Origin: Sanghuangporus weigelae
Lineage: Eukaryota; Basidiomycota; Agaricomycetes; Hymenochaetales; Hymenochaetaceae
Direction of reading: 5' to 3'
Assembly (NCBI GenBank): GCA_033182465.1
Contig: CP137318.1
Span: 372,001 to 436,000, forward strand
Length of the DNA: 64,000 bases
The notes beneath the pieces were generated by a model that was not told the origin of the DNA, did no database searches, and was given only the letters and a program-made list of their open reading frames with translations. The translations under genes were made by a program, and so were the position numbers. This document shows positions 1 to 12,600 of the stretch, one piece after another (position 1 is the stretch's first letter; the number at the start of each line of letters is the position of its first letter).

Positions 1-2882
1 TAAAAATTGTCTACATGGAAAAGACTAATCAGCATCATTGCCATTGATACAACAGAACTGTCCATACCGCGATGAATGTCAAGAGTAAATTTCGATCACT
101 CACTAGCGACACTGGAGTTCAGGAATGCTTCATTTTCATTGCAAGAGAAAGATTCTCTTACTGATCCAAATTCGCCGCATGTAGAACCTGTATTGATCGA
201 GAGCCTATCAAGTCTTCATCTTTACAAGACTTCGATAAATGTACATACAGACGAATGATGAAACTGCTTGTTTCCTGAGTGAACGGCTAAAATGAGTCCC
301 TCAGGCAAGTGAGGCAGAGAACTCAATGTTATCACCGATACTATGGCAAAAGCCTATTGGCAAGCAAATGGGTCAGAACGAGTGCGTTAGCAGTATTTCG
401 CAGACAGAACCTACAGGCGTACTCCAGTTTATTACCTTCACAGACACGAAATTTGTGAAGTTCTCCACTAAAACAAAGTGACAGTTATGAATGACCAATG
501 CAAGTTGCAACGATCCAAGTGACCTAGTTTCGAGTCTGAGCATATTTATTGCACCCATAGGATTTGTATTTACCACAGAAAAGCTATCTGTATTCAATTA
601 AGATACTATCGTTCGCCATTAGTCGCGGAAGAAGCTCTTGGCTCACCATGAACTTCAAATATTTGGAATCCGATTTCGAGTTCTGAAAATAGGCTAGAGA
701 CTGGATACTGACAATCCCATAAAGGCTGCAAAGCAGAGCGAACTCAGGCAAGTTTCGCATGTAGAATGAATAGACTCACATAGAAGCAATGGTATTTCCG
801 ACGAAAACAGAACTGAGTACCTGATGGAAAAGAGACAGGACCTCTCCTGAGATTAGTGCATTCTCAGTCATAACGCAGTCAAGAAAGGGTGGCTTATGCT
901 CAGAGGAAGTTGTTAGAGAAAGGTGGCGCGGACCTGTCTATGTTCTTATACCCACCAAGGAGTATAATCTGTAGTAAGGAACGGCCCAGATATCACTTTG
1001 AAATTTGAAGCGATGGAAACTATCAGGATGGTAGCTAATCATAGGACAGAATAATCAGAAATGGTGCAATCCGCAGTCTAGGATAGCAATGTGTATCAAC
1101 ACCGAACAAAGATCAAGATAGCAAACTAGAAGACCACCTGTTTTTCCTAAGAATGAGTCGCAGTCATGATTTGCGCATGTAATAGTACATGTTGTGATTG
1201 AACAACAACGAACATCGTTACCGTCACGGTGCCCGTGATTATTTGCAAAAGAAGTGATGAAATGGTTCTGTCACCACTCAGAGGAGAGATGTACTTCCAT
1301 GTGTAGAAAGACATCGAGCTGCAGAAGGCCACATCCCAACGTAACTAGGCATTACTTGATGAGCCAAAAATCAGATCAGGGATCCATTCCTACCTGAAGT
1401 CAACTGTCAGAGTTGGACAGACCAGAAACGATTGTGAAGTTGATGCACCCAATCTCATCAAGATGGTTGCTCCCGTTCTGCTCACACACGTGAGGATGCA
1501 ACGTGCGGGAGATGCAGAAGCGAGTCTTCATCAAATAGCTTTGCTTGTTCTGAAATACAATACAAGCCATAGTCTCAGAAATATCGAGAAATAGGGACCT
1601 ATACGCAAAGTACACCATCAAACAGATATAGCATCGCGTTAGCAGCCTAAATTAGTCGTTAGAGTACGACATATAAGTAAGAGATCCTAGCGAACCTTAG
1701 CTGTAACCTCAATGGAAATGTTCTCGCGATTTTTTCAGACCCGGCCGATTCATACGAACCGAACAGTAGCGTTGTCCAGAAGTGACTCGTGCTTTGACGA
1801 TGGAGAGTCTAGGAAGTACCTCTGCAAAGTATCCGAAGCTGTAAGCAAGGAGCACAGAGAGAGAAAACGGAGAGGCACATGCACGCGTAAGCAATGATCC
1901 ATCGCTGGACGTTCTAACTTTACGAGTGTCAAGAATTTCCTTCGAAATGACGGTGTCCTCTATAAAGATAGGTTCTTGATAACAAATGAGTAGTGCATGT
2001 GAGAACTCGTGAATAGAAGCGATTCAGCAGTGACCCGAGGTTTCCGCAACAGAGCACGACGTTCCTTTCCATCAATACCAACCTTCAGAAACTTGCCTTT
2101 TTGCATCTCCTTGCATGGGATTCGTCGCCGAACTTGGTTCACCTTCCAGCATCTGTGTATCAATGTCATGCAGAAACTTGGTGCCAGGACGAAATAGACC
2201 CGTCGAAAACTGCAAGGCGAGTTCCAAGAGAATACCCACAACTACATTTCGGATGCGTTTGAACTGAGTACGCGCTTCGTTTCACAACGGCCACTCACAT
2301 CAATTGGTGTAGCGAAGCTTTCCAGCAGAACATCGCTTCAAGTCGCGAAGCAGTGTGTGTGAGTCTTGAACCTAGAATTGTGAGAACCTCGGCTATCAAC
2401 AACTTACAAGCATCTTCTTGCACGTCTCACGCCACAAAATTCAAACAAAAGGGAAAAAGGCAGATATGTACCCAAATTAAAAGGAATGTATAAAAGAGCG
2501 GACAGCTGGTGAAGGAAAACCTAGACAGCACTAACACAATTTCACCAAAGAAAAGGCGCAAGAAAAAGGAAAAGATCATGCAATCGCCAAATGAGCAAAC
2601 GATATGCTCATGAGCGAGTTAAAAAAAGACAGTTCGTCCAGGCGTGAGAGAGATGCAACAGCAGTCCGATTATAAGTCCGTCACAAAAATGTTATCATGA
2701 ATGGATGAACCGAGTGCAATGACTGGAGATAGGAAAACGTGAATGAAGTGAATAAGAGAGGGGCAAGTGCACGGCAAGTTAAGCACGAGTCCGGCAGACC
2801 GAACACATAACAAGATAAAAGAAAAGTCATGTATACTGTTCTCCGAGTCCGAGCTGGTCAATTTTGGTATGGTCCCTGGAAA
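1..2882. other. gene-free or unrecognised stretch
   Basis: I found no gene that I can name here. Short open stretches exist on the minus strand (for example around 1760-1880 and 1960-2240), and some have protein-like composition with plausible splice sites beside them. None shows a known domain or joins convincingly into a longer protein. It could be a diverged or decayed multi-exon gene, or ordinary intergenic DNA. The last part, roughly 2400-2882, is A-rich and would be the 3' flank of the GPI-protein gene that follows on the minus strand. Confidence 0.4.
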
Positions 2883-3857
2883 TTAGAAGCCAACGAAACG
2901 CGCGCCTGCAACCGCTGCTACCGCCATGACAGCGAAGCTCGCAAGATTGGTGTTCGAAAGACCGAGCGCGACAGCGCCACTGTCGAAGGCGGTGGACGAC
3001 CCAACAGCTGCCGAGTCTGTTCCTGTCGAGGTTCCGGTGTTCGTGGCACCCACCGATGAAGCGGAGCGAGTTGTGCCGATGGCCGATGAAGAGACGGCAG
3101 ACGTGAGCCTGTGAATATGACATAATTAATCTTAGTTCCAGACGGCGATAGCACGCGACTCGTGGAAGCTTACGAAGCAGAAGCCGATGCGCTGGCAGAT
3201 GCAGACGCAGACGCAGATGCGGACGCAGTTGATGAAGTCGTAGACGACACCGATTCACTAATTGCGAATGGGGCACTTTCCGCAAACACATCGGTCACGT
3301 TACTAGAAACATGAGTTGAGTCAATACCAATAAATGATTTCTACACATTACCGACTGCTGAAAACTGCTGAACGGCAGTGATACTCACCCAATGTTGACG
3401 AACTGAACGGTATAGTCTGCTGTCGGACTGAAATTACCGGTTAGTATACTTGGCAAAAGACGATCCACGGCCCAGAACAGAACAGGCCAGACCGAATCGA
3501 AATATGTGACTTGTGACAGACAACTCACCTAAGGGGTACGATGGGGAGGGTGAGGCTGGCGGTCATGTCGCCAGTGTTGACATTGTTCGCAAGAGCGAAC
3601 TGACGGTTGAAAGCGTTATTGGTGAGCTCGATTGAGAATGACTGCGGGTCGCCTTGTACCGCAGACCAGTTAATGGTAGCGGGTCCACCGGACGTCCATC
3701 CTGTCGGCGTCTCAATGCTCAATGCAGAGACAAGAGGAGCAATGAGTGCGAGGGAGGCGCTACAGACAGCGAGGAAGAGACAAGAAAAAATGAGGCTAGC
3801 TTAGCCAATTTATTTCAGAGGTGGAAAAGAGACTTACGAAAGCTTTGCAAAGAACAT
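2883..3857 (-). CDS. secreted Ser/Ala-rich GPI-anchored cell-surface protein
   Basis: Five exons (3838-3857, 3529-3759, 3389-3427, 3174-3302, 2883-3108) join into 645 nt, giving 214 residues. The protein starts with a signal peptide (MFFAKLS then ASLALIAPLVSA, split by the first intron). A compact beta-type domain of about 100 residues follows, with the ETPTGWTSGGPATINWSAVQ and LTLPIVPL segments typical of the fungal Ser/Thr-rich GPI-anchored (Kre9/Knh1-like N-terminal) family. Next come a Ser-Ala repeat tract (SASASAS) and a Ser/Thr/Gly-rich stalk. The C-terminus is hydrophobic (SFAVMAVAAVAGARFVGF), which fits a GPI-attachment signal. The likely location is the plasma membrane or cell wall. 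Signal peptide, repeats and tail are read directly; family placement rests on motif resemblance. A precise function cannot be assigned. Confidence 0.85.
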
Positions 3858-4234
3858 GATGATGACAGGAAAAGATTGAAAGAAACAGAAGAGTTTTGCA
3901 GGCTTTTATGCGTGTAGGGCGACGGAGTCGAACGTGGAAAGGTGAAGAAAGAGGGAGAAAACGAACCTGGGGAGGAAAGAACGATCCTTGGCGGGGCGGA
4001 CATCCCACGCTCGCACACCTTTATTTGCGGAGTCTCTTTGGATAGCCAGTTTGGGAAAGAAGTATGATCGTCACGTATAGCCACTGCACTTTTCTGGTGC
4101 CGGTTTTATCCCGATGGGGCAATTCTCCCGCATATCACATGGCATCACACGTCATTAATATTCATAGTCGCGTAAAATATCTATATCTGTTACACCTAGT
4201 CTAGCACCTAACAAAGACCTTGCTTTCTCTAGCT

Positions 4235-5622
4235 CTAATAAATCTGCAACGATATCATAGAACAAAGGTTGAGTGAACGGAGTAAAAGATACTGAGAAGC
4301 CTACCTCGTCGAAAGGGCGTGTGTCATTGAAACAGCTCTCCCACACTTCGTTCACAGCCCGCTCCGCATCCTCCCGGCTTGGACACGCAGGATTAGATTG
4401 CACTGACAACACAGCTCGTCGGCGTACACATTCCTGTCATCCGTCACCGGCAAAGTTACGGTTGGGGAACAAGAAACAGCGTCAGCGCCGTCCAAGTGTT
4501 CCGGCAGTAGCGAAGACATTACGGACCTGATGCTGCTTGGAGAAATTGAAAAACAGCCGCCGGATCTCACGCGTCCATTTGCAGTCCCCTCCGAGGCTAT
4601 TGGCTCGGATCTGAAATATAGGAAATCCGTTAACACTTTAATGACAAGCGATTACGGAACATGAAAGGAAAGCTTAAAAGGCCGCATGCAGTCCAGCTAC
4701 AGCTCACAACCCTGTCCCACATTGCCAACATGCGTATCACTTCGCAACTTGACGTCACGTCGGCTTGTGTAGCTAGTCGCAGGGCACTATGAAAGCAGTT
4801 GAAAGCAGACTGCTGGCCGGCAAATGAAGATGATGACATGTTCAAAGCAAGGTGGCCATCGCACATCCTTCATCGAAAGACCTAGGCAACTATGCACAAG
4901 AAAAGCCCGGCCCAGAGTACAACAAAAGGCTCAGGCTCAGACTCACCTCACTACACGCATGATGCCTCAAATTACTCCAATCCACATCGAACTTGCAATG
5001 ATCGTACATGTGGACAAGTTCATGTGTGACTGTGTGTTCCATCTGCTTCTTGCTCCAGAACTTGCCCTGGCAAAGTACTACTGCACCGGCGTCTGGCGTG
5101 AACCCGCCTGAGCGGTCTTGCTCACAAGGCAGACAGAGAATGTGCTTCGAAGGTGAGATGCGTGCTCCCGTCTCTTTGCTGATCCGTTCAAGCATGAAGG
5201 TCACAGCTGGACCTAGCAGCATAAACACCAATACCATGATAATATAGAGAGATATTAAAGAGAGCGTAGAATATCATAATGAGAATACAAAACTCATAAT
5301 GAGCACCACGAAGCAGACTATCACACTTAATATTCAACTCACTATACTTTACAAGTTCATTTCTCCACTTCTCGCAAGTTTTTCGATGATGCTCAGCAAG
5401 CGCATCTGCGCGCTGTCCCGAGGTCAAACCGATGCCGGTCAACTGCGAGAAAGCATGCTGCCAGCGTTCAAAGACGCCATCGTCCGGGTTTCCCTCTCGC
5501 CCTTCAACCGGAGAACTAAGACCAGCATAAATAGCTGAAGACTTTCGAGAGCTTTTCTGGCTTGAAGAAGGTGCCGATGAACTAGACTCTCCAGAGGAAG
5601 AGGAAGAAGGAGAAGCGGACAT
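4235..5622 (-). CDS. ATP23: mitochondrial inner membrane metalloprotease Atp23
   Basis: Five exons (5343-5622, 4947-5212, 4527-4610, 4305-4433, 4235-4243) sum to 768 nt, 255 residues. The family hallmark is the zinc-protease motif HELVHMYD (HExxH) after QMEHTVT, followed by [45 protein letters not shown] and the family-typical end [11 protein letters not shown]. In yeast Atp23 processes the Atp6 precursor and acts as a chaperone in F1Fo ATP synthase assembly in the intermembrane space; that role is family knowledge. The Ser-rich N-terminus (about 35 residues) is expected to be variable. I chose the Met at 5622; a Met 14 codons further upstream is in frame. Two oddities: the 336-nt intron between exons 2 and 3 is far longer than its neighbours, and the last coding exon carries only Ile, Tyr and the stop. 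Confidence 0.93.
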
Positions 5623-8600
5623 GGGATATGGGATATGGGATGAGCGTTCGATGATGGGACACATCTCGACTCGAATTGCCTGCCGACTTTGGAACGTGAG
5701 AAATCATTTCCCGTTACATGAATATCCGTTCCTATCTCCTTTTCTTCTTATCCGCCGTGGTCATATAATCACCAGGAAACGTAACGGTTCGAAGACGCAA
5801 TTTCGCGATGTGTTCTCGCTCTTGAGTCTTGTGCTTTTGTTTGCAAGATGTTCCATTTTCCGTCTCATCGGACATCAAACAAGGACTCTATTGGATCATC
5901 TGATCTGTGGCCACTTTCTGGGTAATGCCAGAGAAGTTCTCTGTATCAAACCATCCTCTCTCTTTTCTCTTGGCATATAGACTTCCACGGAAACCACTGG
6001 ATCTTTGTCTTCCGCCTTCTCATTTTTCTTTGATTTGTTTCTACAACTACTGGTTCTGAGATGCAAAGACAGAGGAAAAAAACTCGCGCCTTTCCGATTA
6101 CGAACCAAGTTTTCGGCCCACGTTGGAGCGCGAATTTCCGCCGCCGTGCGTCCTCCTCTACAATCCACCAATGGCCGGTCTTACCACGATTCCCAGATGT
6201 CCAGGAGATAAACCACCGAACTCGAGTATTCGATTTGCAACGTGCAGATTGACGAAGAACTTCTTTTGCGAAAATAACGGCCGAGTAACTTCGCTGCTGT
6301 CGTTGATGAAGTCAAGTAATCAAATCCGGCGAGTCTGCGACGATTGCTTCCTATCGCGGAGGCTTATTCTGGTTCTTGCCTTCTCTTGTTCTCAGAGCTA
6401 TTACGGCACACAAAGATGCTTCTTCTGGGGCGTGATGTGAACAAGTCCACTTCGCCCCCTTGTGCCGCGATTTATCTGGGAATCATCAAAGTCATAGAAC
6501 CGGATATTCTTCTCAATTGTCAGCTGGTCTACTCATCAAGCACCTTCCTATCTTTCTGCTTCCGCGAAGGAAGGAACAGGGTCACGAAACAGTAGTCTTC
6601 TGATGAGTGTATTAGAAGAGGGTCGAATACAAAAAAACTTGCCGCGATACGGTGCTTCGGGACGTCACGCTTCCTGGTGACAGGAGAGGGTTACGAGGTC
6701 GTATTATCACCTGGAGAGAGTTTCTTGGTTCCCTGTGGGCTTTTCCGTAATGGGGGCACTGACATTGTTCTATACATCCGAAAACGGCACTCGTACCCGG
6801 GAGAGAATGAGATCCGGATTTCTTGCCATACGTATTGCTGTGCTTTCTTACAGAGTAAACACGAGGGGGTCCATTTTATGCTCGATTGACGACTTCCAGG
6901 ACATTGGTGAGCCGCAAGCTCGTGGGTTTACGTGTCTGTCTAGTTTTGCTGATTGTGAACTGCAATACTAGGTTTTCGATGTTTTTGATCGTCTTCTCTG
7001 TGCATCCGAACTCGACATTATCATGGGCCTTGGCTCAATGGCGTAAGCCTTGTATAGTAGGTGAGTGCTTCTTTTTGCATCCGATCTTATATCCAGTACA
7101 ACGCCACTGATTCAACACCTACATCCAACTTCACGGGCTTATCACCAGCGTGGATACCGAAGGGCTGGATTTCTCCGTGACGCTGAATTGTTTTATATAC
7201 GACTCCCGTAGTCAACGGCTCAACTCTTGACTAATATAATTGTATACTCCGCCACATGATACCCTTGCTCGAGATCCCAGGAGACTGAAAGAACGAGAGC
7301 AATCGCCGCAACTCTACGAATCACGAAGAACTTCTTGTATTCAGTTCATCAGTCGACCATCTTCTTTGATTATTATACAGACGGGCGCCACAATGGTGAG
7401 AATGCTGTCTCATCGCTTCAGGTCTCCGCACGGAGAAGTAGATCAAGTAAGATCCGTGGTGATGAAATTCAGCTCTTAGACCACTATTACCAGTTCAATT
7501 ACTTATTGCTTCTTCTTGATGATGTATGCCGTGAGTCCTTCGACTTCTGGTATCAGACAGGGCTTTCTTGAAAAGCATCACGTCGCAAAGGAAAGAACCC
7601 CAGGGTTAGTAGTGCCCTGAATATTCTGTCTCGCTGTACCAAAAAAGTTGCTCCACTTAATTGCCAACATGTTTACTTGTGCTCTGGACACCGAATTTAC
7701 ATCCATCAAGTTGGCGAAATCGGCAGTTGACGGCTCTGAACGTTTCAGCAGCGTAAAGAATCAAGAAGTTTACGGCGCTTAAAATACAAGGAAAATGGCT
7801 GAGTAATTGTTTAAGATATTTTGGTCTTACACCTTCCTGGCGGATCGTCAGTGGATCTGTGTATCCTTGTGGGTAGAGCGGTTGACATATGAAGAAGTTG
7901 CTCAAAATATTCGACGCAAACCATGCAAACTATCAGGTACATTTCTGCAGAATATCCTATTCGATTCCTAGAGCGTATTCAAATGATTCCGTGTCTTCCA
8001 TGCTTATTTATCTCGGAAGATCTCGCCATCGGCTGTTTATGAGACTATTTCGAGGACTCTAATTTCTGTAAGTAGCCGTAACCGTCATCCCACTAGCGCG
8101 CTAGATGTCGAGCTGATTTATTTGAAGTTTCCTTTCAATTCGAGCTCCAGGGTCGACGGCACCTATTGGCCAGTGTTCCTCAAAACACTTGTAATCCTCT
8201 AAATCTGAGTCCCGAATCGGGCGCTCTATTCAAAATGGTCGAACAGCTCGCGGAACTTTCCATCCGATATTATTTTGTTACTCAGTCAAGGACCATCATA
8301 TACTAGTCGCGGGAACTCCCATTCCTTCTCCTTACCTGTTGCGATCGGGACTCGACCCAGGACCTTTCCTATCGGCCAACACGGACTCTGTCATTACTTA
8401 TATACGCTTGAAATCATCAAGTCATACCACCTAAATTTTTTATACTCGAATGCGGGACGTGATATGAGGTACATGATGTGTTCTATTCGAGGCCAGCTTA
8501 TCGCTGGATCATTGGATGGGGTCAACCAGCGCTATTGGATAGAGCCGAATCGGAGGCAACCACATCTTTGTAATTGTTTCATTTCGTGAAACGCTATACC

Positions 8601-9666
8601 TGCCCGTCGAGATCTCGGCCACTAGGAGAAATTTTCTAGGCTCTCAATAATGTTAAGCGCTAAACAATAGTTTTCCATTTGATATTTGGCTTGCTACAAC
8701 CTCCGAGACCGATTGGACAGACCGCACGCGGATTCTCGTACTCAATTACCTGTTAAAAGGAAACTCCCAATCTCGACTGCATCTTCACAAGCAAGGCGGC
8801 GCTGACTCAGAAGGATACATGGATGGTCGTTAGGAGTAAAGAAACTTCTCAGATACATCATTTACTAGAGATAACAGGGCGCTGACAAACAAGCACGCTG
8901 GAAAAACGTGCCTTGGTACGTTGTCAGTAGAAAAGGAACAACTAAGGCTCTGATGCGTTGTAACTTCATCCAATCAGTGTGACACGCTGGCATCATTCCA
9001 GCATCACAGTCATTCGCCAAAGTACCTAAACATCTCGAAAGCGGAACTGACAAAGACTAGGTATACAGCGGAGCAACTTGACGGCCGAGCTCAGCGGTTG
9101 GGAGCAGAATTCAGTCAAAATCTCAGCGCCTTTGGTTCGGATGTTTTTGCGGTTCAGGTCGCAATTTGCGGGCATAACTATCAACCGACTGATGAAGGGT
9201 TGAATGCAGTCGGAATGATTGGTTTTCCGTAGGTCCAAATACGCTTGTCTACCAGCGTCTTACAGTGCCAAGGAGTACCGATCATCCGGCGAAAACATAC
9301 GGCAGACTGGCTGGAAGGAAGTATTTTCAATGAATATTTGGTAAAGGACCAGGTATATACGGTATGTACAGTAAGAGTAACTCATTTGAGGATTGTCTTG
9401 TTGAAGTTTTGCTACCGTAGTTTCGGCCCTTGGATCGATATTATCTTCCTCGTCAGTTATCGTCAGTAGTTTATGATCGAGGTGGTGCTTGCTTGCGAGG
9501 GATGAACATCTGAAGAACTCGACTTCCGAACGTAAGCACGAGACTTGCTGCGGTCATGTTCGGTTCCGAGCCCATGGTAAATGGTGGCTACCTTGAACTG
9601 TTTGAAGATAACGAACGACCTTGCTTACTGTGATTGCGCAATCTTCCTTGGAAAGCTACAATGATG
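5623..9666. other. gene-poor stretch
   Basis: Four kilobases lie between the ATP23 start and the 3' end of the TPX2-like gene. Open frames are short on both strands and none shows a family signature. Around 8330-8390, read on the minus strand, there is a weak resemblance to RNA polymerase III A and B boxes, but no cloverleaf forms. A short GGGATAT-type repeat (5622-5640) directly abuts the ATP23 start. The region may hold decayed coding sequence (minus strand, 8865-9240, looks protein-like) or long non-coding or regulatory DNA. Confidence 0.4.
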
Positions 9667-12600
9667 CTATCGATTCGTCGCCGTTCGCTTCGGTACTTGC
9701 GCGTACCATTTTGGAATTTGATTAGCTCGAGGAATGGTACGCTTTCTTGCTTCCCGCCATTCTCGTTCTTCTTCCTCTTCTTTGGCACGTCGCTGCTCCT
9801 CCCTGATTCGTTCCACTTCCTTCTCCTTCGCACGTTGGGCGTCGTCAAATTCATGTCGTTGAGCCAATCGGGTATCTACCATGAAGTGTGGGGAAACAGG
9901 AATTGTTGGAGTAATTTGTTCACGGCGCCGCGTTGCTATATTCTCTAAATTCGCACCCGGACGATTCCTGAAATTCGAAAGTTTTCCGCCAAATGTGCTT
10001 TGCCTGTTCGAGTTACAGTCCGCAGCTACTCGCTGTTCCCAGACCTTGAGCTTTGCTTTAAACTCTTGCCTCCGATTTTCCACCCGGTCATCTGTCTCGA
10101 ACCGGAATGCATGTGGAACTGTTGGCTTCCAAGGTTCACGTGTCTGGTGAAGAGACCGATATTAGACCAACAGTCGGATAGATACGACTGAAACAAGTCT
10201 TTGAAAACGTAAAAATTACAACGTACTTGGGCAGCCGAAGTCGGTATTCTTGCCTTCGCGCGGTTCCCTGCAGTCCTATCATCTGACTTCGAACCACTGG
10301 TCTTCCTTCCAGCACTGTCCTCCTGGTACTGGGCTTTCCTTTCGGATCTGGCGATCAGCCGGTGTTGATGCAGCGTATCGGTGGTAAATGCGGGCGCTAC
10401 GGGTACTGTCAAGCTGCAAGAGTGCTTTCCCGGTCCGACTCCACCTAGACCATCTGCAGACTTTTTCAAACTGCTAGCGTCGGCACTAAGCGGCGTAGCA
10501 CGAATTTTCGTTGACTTGGTCTTCTTGTTTGCTAACAAGCCTCGCGTGCTGCTACCCTTGATGCTGTCCGTTCGGATTTTTATTAAGTGCCGAGACTTAT
10601 CCGAGTGGGAAGGCAGTGCCAAACCGGCGGTAAGAGCGTCTTCTCGTGACATTTTCGCTCTTTTCTGTACTCGTTCCTCTTGTGCTATTTCGTGGAGATT
10701 GTCCTTTCCGCTACTCTGAGTGTTGCTAATCAGTTTGCGCTTTAGCGACACACGAAGAGGCTGATTATTGCTGGTGGCCTCGAATGCGCCGTGCTTGTCA
10801 GTCGAGGGTCCAAAATTGCAAGCTTGACCATCAGGTCCAGCTTTGATCTCTTCCGACTGATTACGATGCCGCAGAGGCTGGATCTGATCAGTAATATTAC
10901 TATGGAACAAGAATAGACCACAGCTTCAGTTTCCGGTCTTCCGAGGTGATAGTGCAGTTACGCACCCATCATTCTTCATGCTAGATCCGCGGATCGTTTC
11001 CAAAGCTTGGTGACCATATTCCAACTCGAGATCGTGCAACGTCTCTGTCCTTTTTGAGACCTCAGCGGCACCATCGCCAGATTGAGGGGTTAGCAACCTG
11101 CGGAAGGAAGAAATGCGATGAATAGAAAGACACGTGTTGAGACACGTAAATAACGGAATTGGAAAAGTAATATGTAATAAGATTTTGTGAAAATGGAGAT
11201 GACCACGGAAGATTGTTGAGAGCCAATAAACAAGGTGATGACGGTGAGTGGATAATGAAGTAGGCATTGTATGGATGAAACGGCGCGATGTCGTAAGATA
11301 ATAATTATCCATTTGAAGTTCCGTACAGCGTGTGGCCCGGAAATGACAGAATTTGGAACATGCACGAGGAATCAGCATTAGACAAATAACAAAACACATT
11401 CGACATACCCTAAGGAACCCATGACCTTCTGTCCAACATGCAGAAACCGTTCGGTGACGGAAGTCGCGCTGATATCACCGTTGTCGCTAGGACCGGACTT
11501 GGAATGCCTTGTTAAACCGAGGTCATAATCGAATGCCGGGGCTTTCCTTTTTGAAGCTCTATTGCTAAGCAGCTCTGTATCGGGTTTTACCGCTTGCTTG
11601 CTCTGGGCTTTCGAAGAAGCAGACCTGTGCAAAGCACGTCTCGATTTACCCTGTAAGAAAACTATTAGTGAGTAATTACTGAAAGCGATACATTACTAGG
11701 AGCGGTCTAAGCTCACCTCAGAAGGATCTAAGAATTCTGTATTAGGATGCGCGCTTCGTTGAAGCTTCTGATCTTCAGCATCAGAAATCAGATCCACAAT
11801 GGCTGGAACAGATCGAGAAGGCCAGGCCACAGATACGTCTAAAGATTCATTATGGGCGATAGTTCTCTTGACAATGTCATCCCTTGGCGATTCCTTAGAC
11901 AGTGTTTGAAGGACCGCACTTTGAGCCGCGGCAGCAGGCGGCGCCTTTCCAGCAAAGCGCCGCGATGAAAATGGCGTAAGGTCCAACCCTTTCTGCAGAT
12001 AATTGTCACGCTTCTTACGAGCGAACATGTCATCTGAACGCGGCTGGGGATTTCTTGTGGTCTTTGGCGCCGGCTGTGCAGATAAGGCAGACGGACGTTT
12101 CGGTGGCTCTCCGTTTACTGACCGATGCTTTCGGGAACTCAATACGATCTCCACGACTCCCTCCACGGTCACGTCCGGCTCTTCGATTTCTGCCAATACT
12201 GTAGACTCGGATACTTCCTTTTGAGCGTCGGACTGAATCCGCTGTCCTGGAACTGCAGATTTCGAAAAGGAAAACTGGTGCGCCTGCAGGTCATCTCCCT
12301 GTCCATCTTCTATAGTCAGGCCCCATGATAATGGGATCTCCTGGTCGAAATGAATTTCATCGGCTTGCCTTGAAATCGAGTTAACAGTCACTTCATCGCC
12401 ATCTGGAAGAATCGGTGTTTCTTGTGCCGTTGAGGTACCGCGACAAGGCGAGAGTACCCGGGATTCAACATCAAGCATCATTGACCTTGAATTTCGCGGC
12501 GTTGCTTGTAAATTACCCGAAGCATCTTCGGTTCCATCTAGAGTCTTTTCCGATCTGCTTCCGCGGTTATTCTTCGCTCCTGAAGCGGAATGACGCTTTG

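Noticed and set aside
2827-3291. 154-residue basic minus-strand frame and overlapping plus-strand frames
   Set aside because: They lie over exons 4 and 5 of the GPI-anchored protein in other frames; their Arg/Leu/His richness is the shadow of the Ser-Ala repeat.
4630-4866. Open frame within the long ATP23 intron as an additional exon
   Set aside because: The conserved junction CSE/IRANS joins exons 2 and 3 directly, as in other Atp23 proteins.
7335-7571. LLDD motif resembling a polymerase active site
   Set aside because: No flanking reverse transcriptase motifs, and no paired long terminal repeats were seen anywhere in the window.
8330-8390. Possible tRNA or tRNA-derived element on the minus strand (A/B-box-like words)
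   Set aside because: The B-box-like word has GTC in place of TTC, the arm stems do not pair and no anticodon arm fits.
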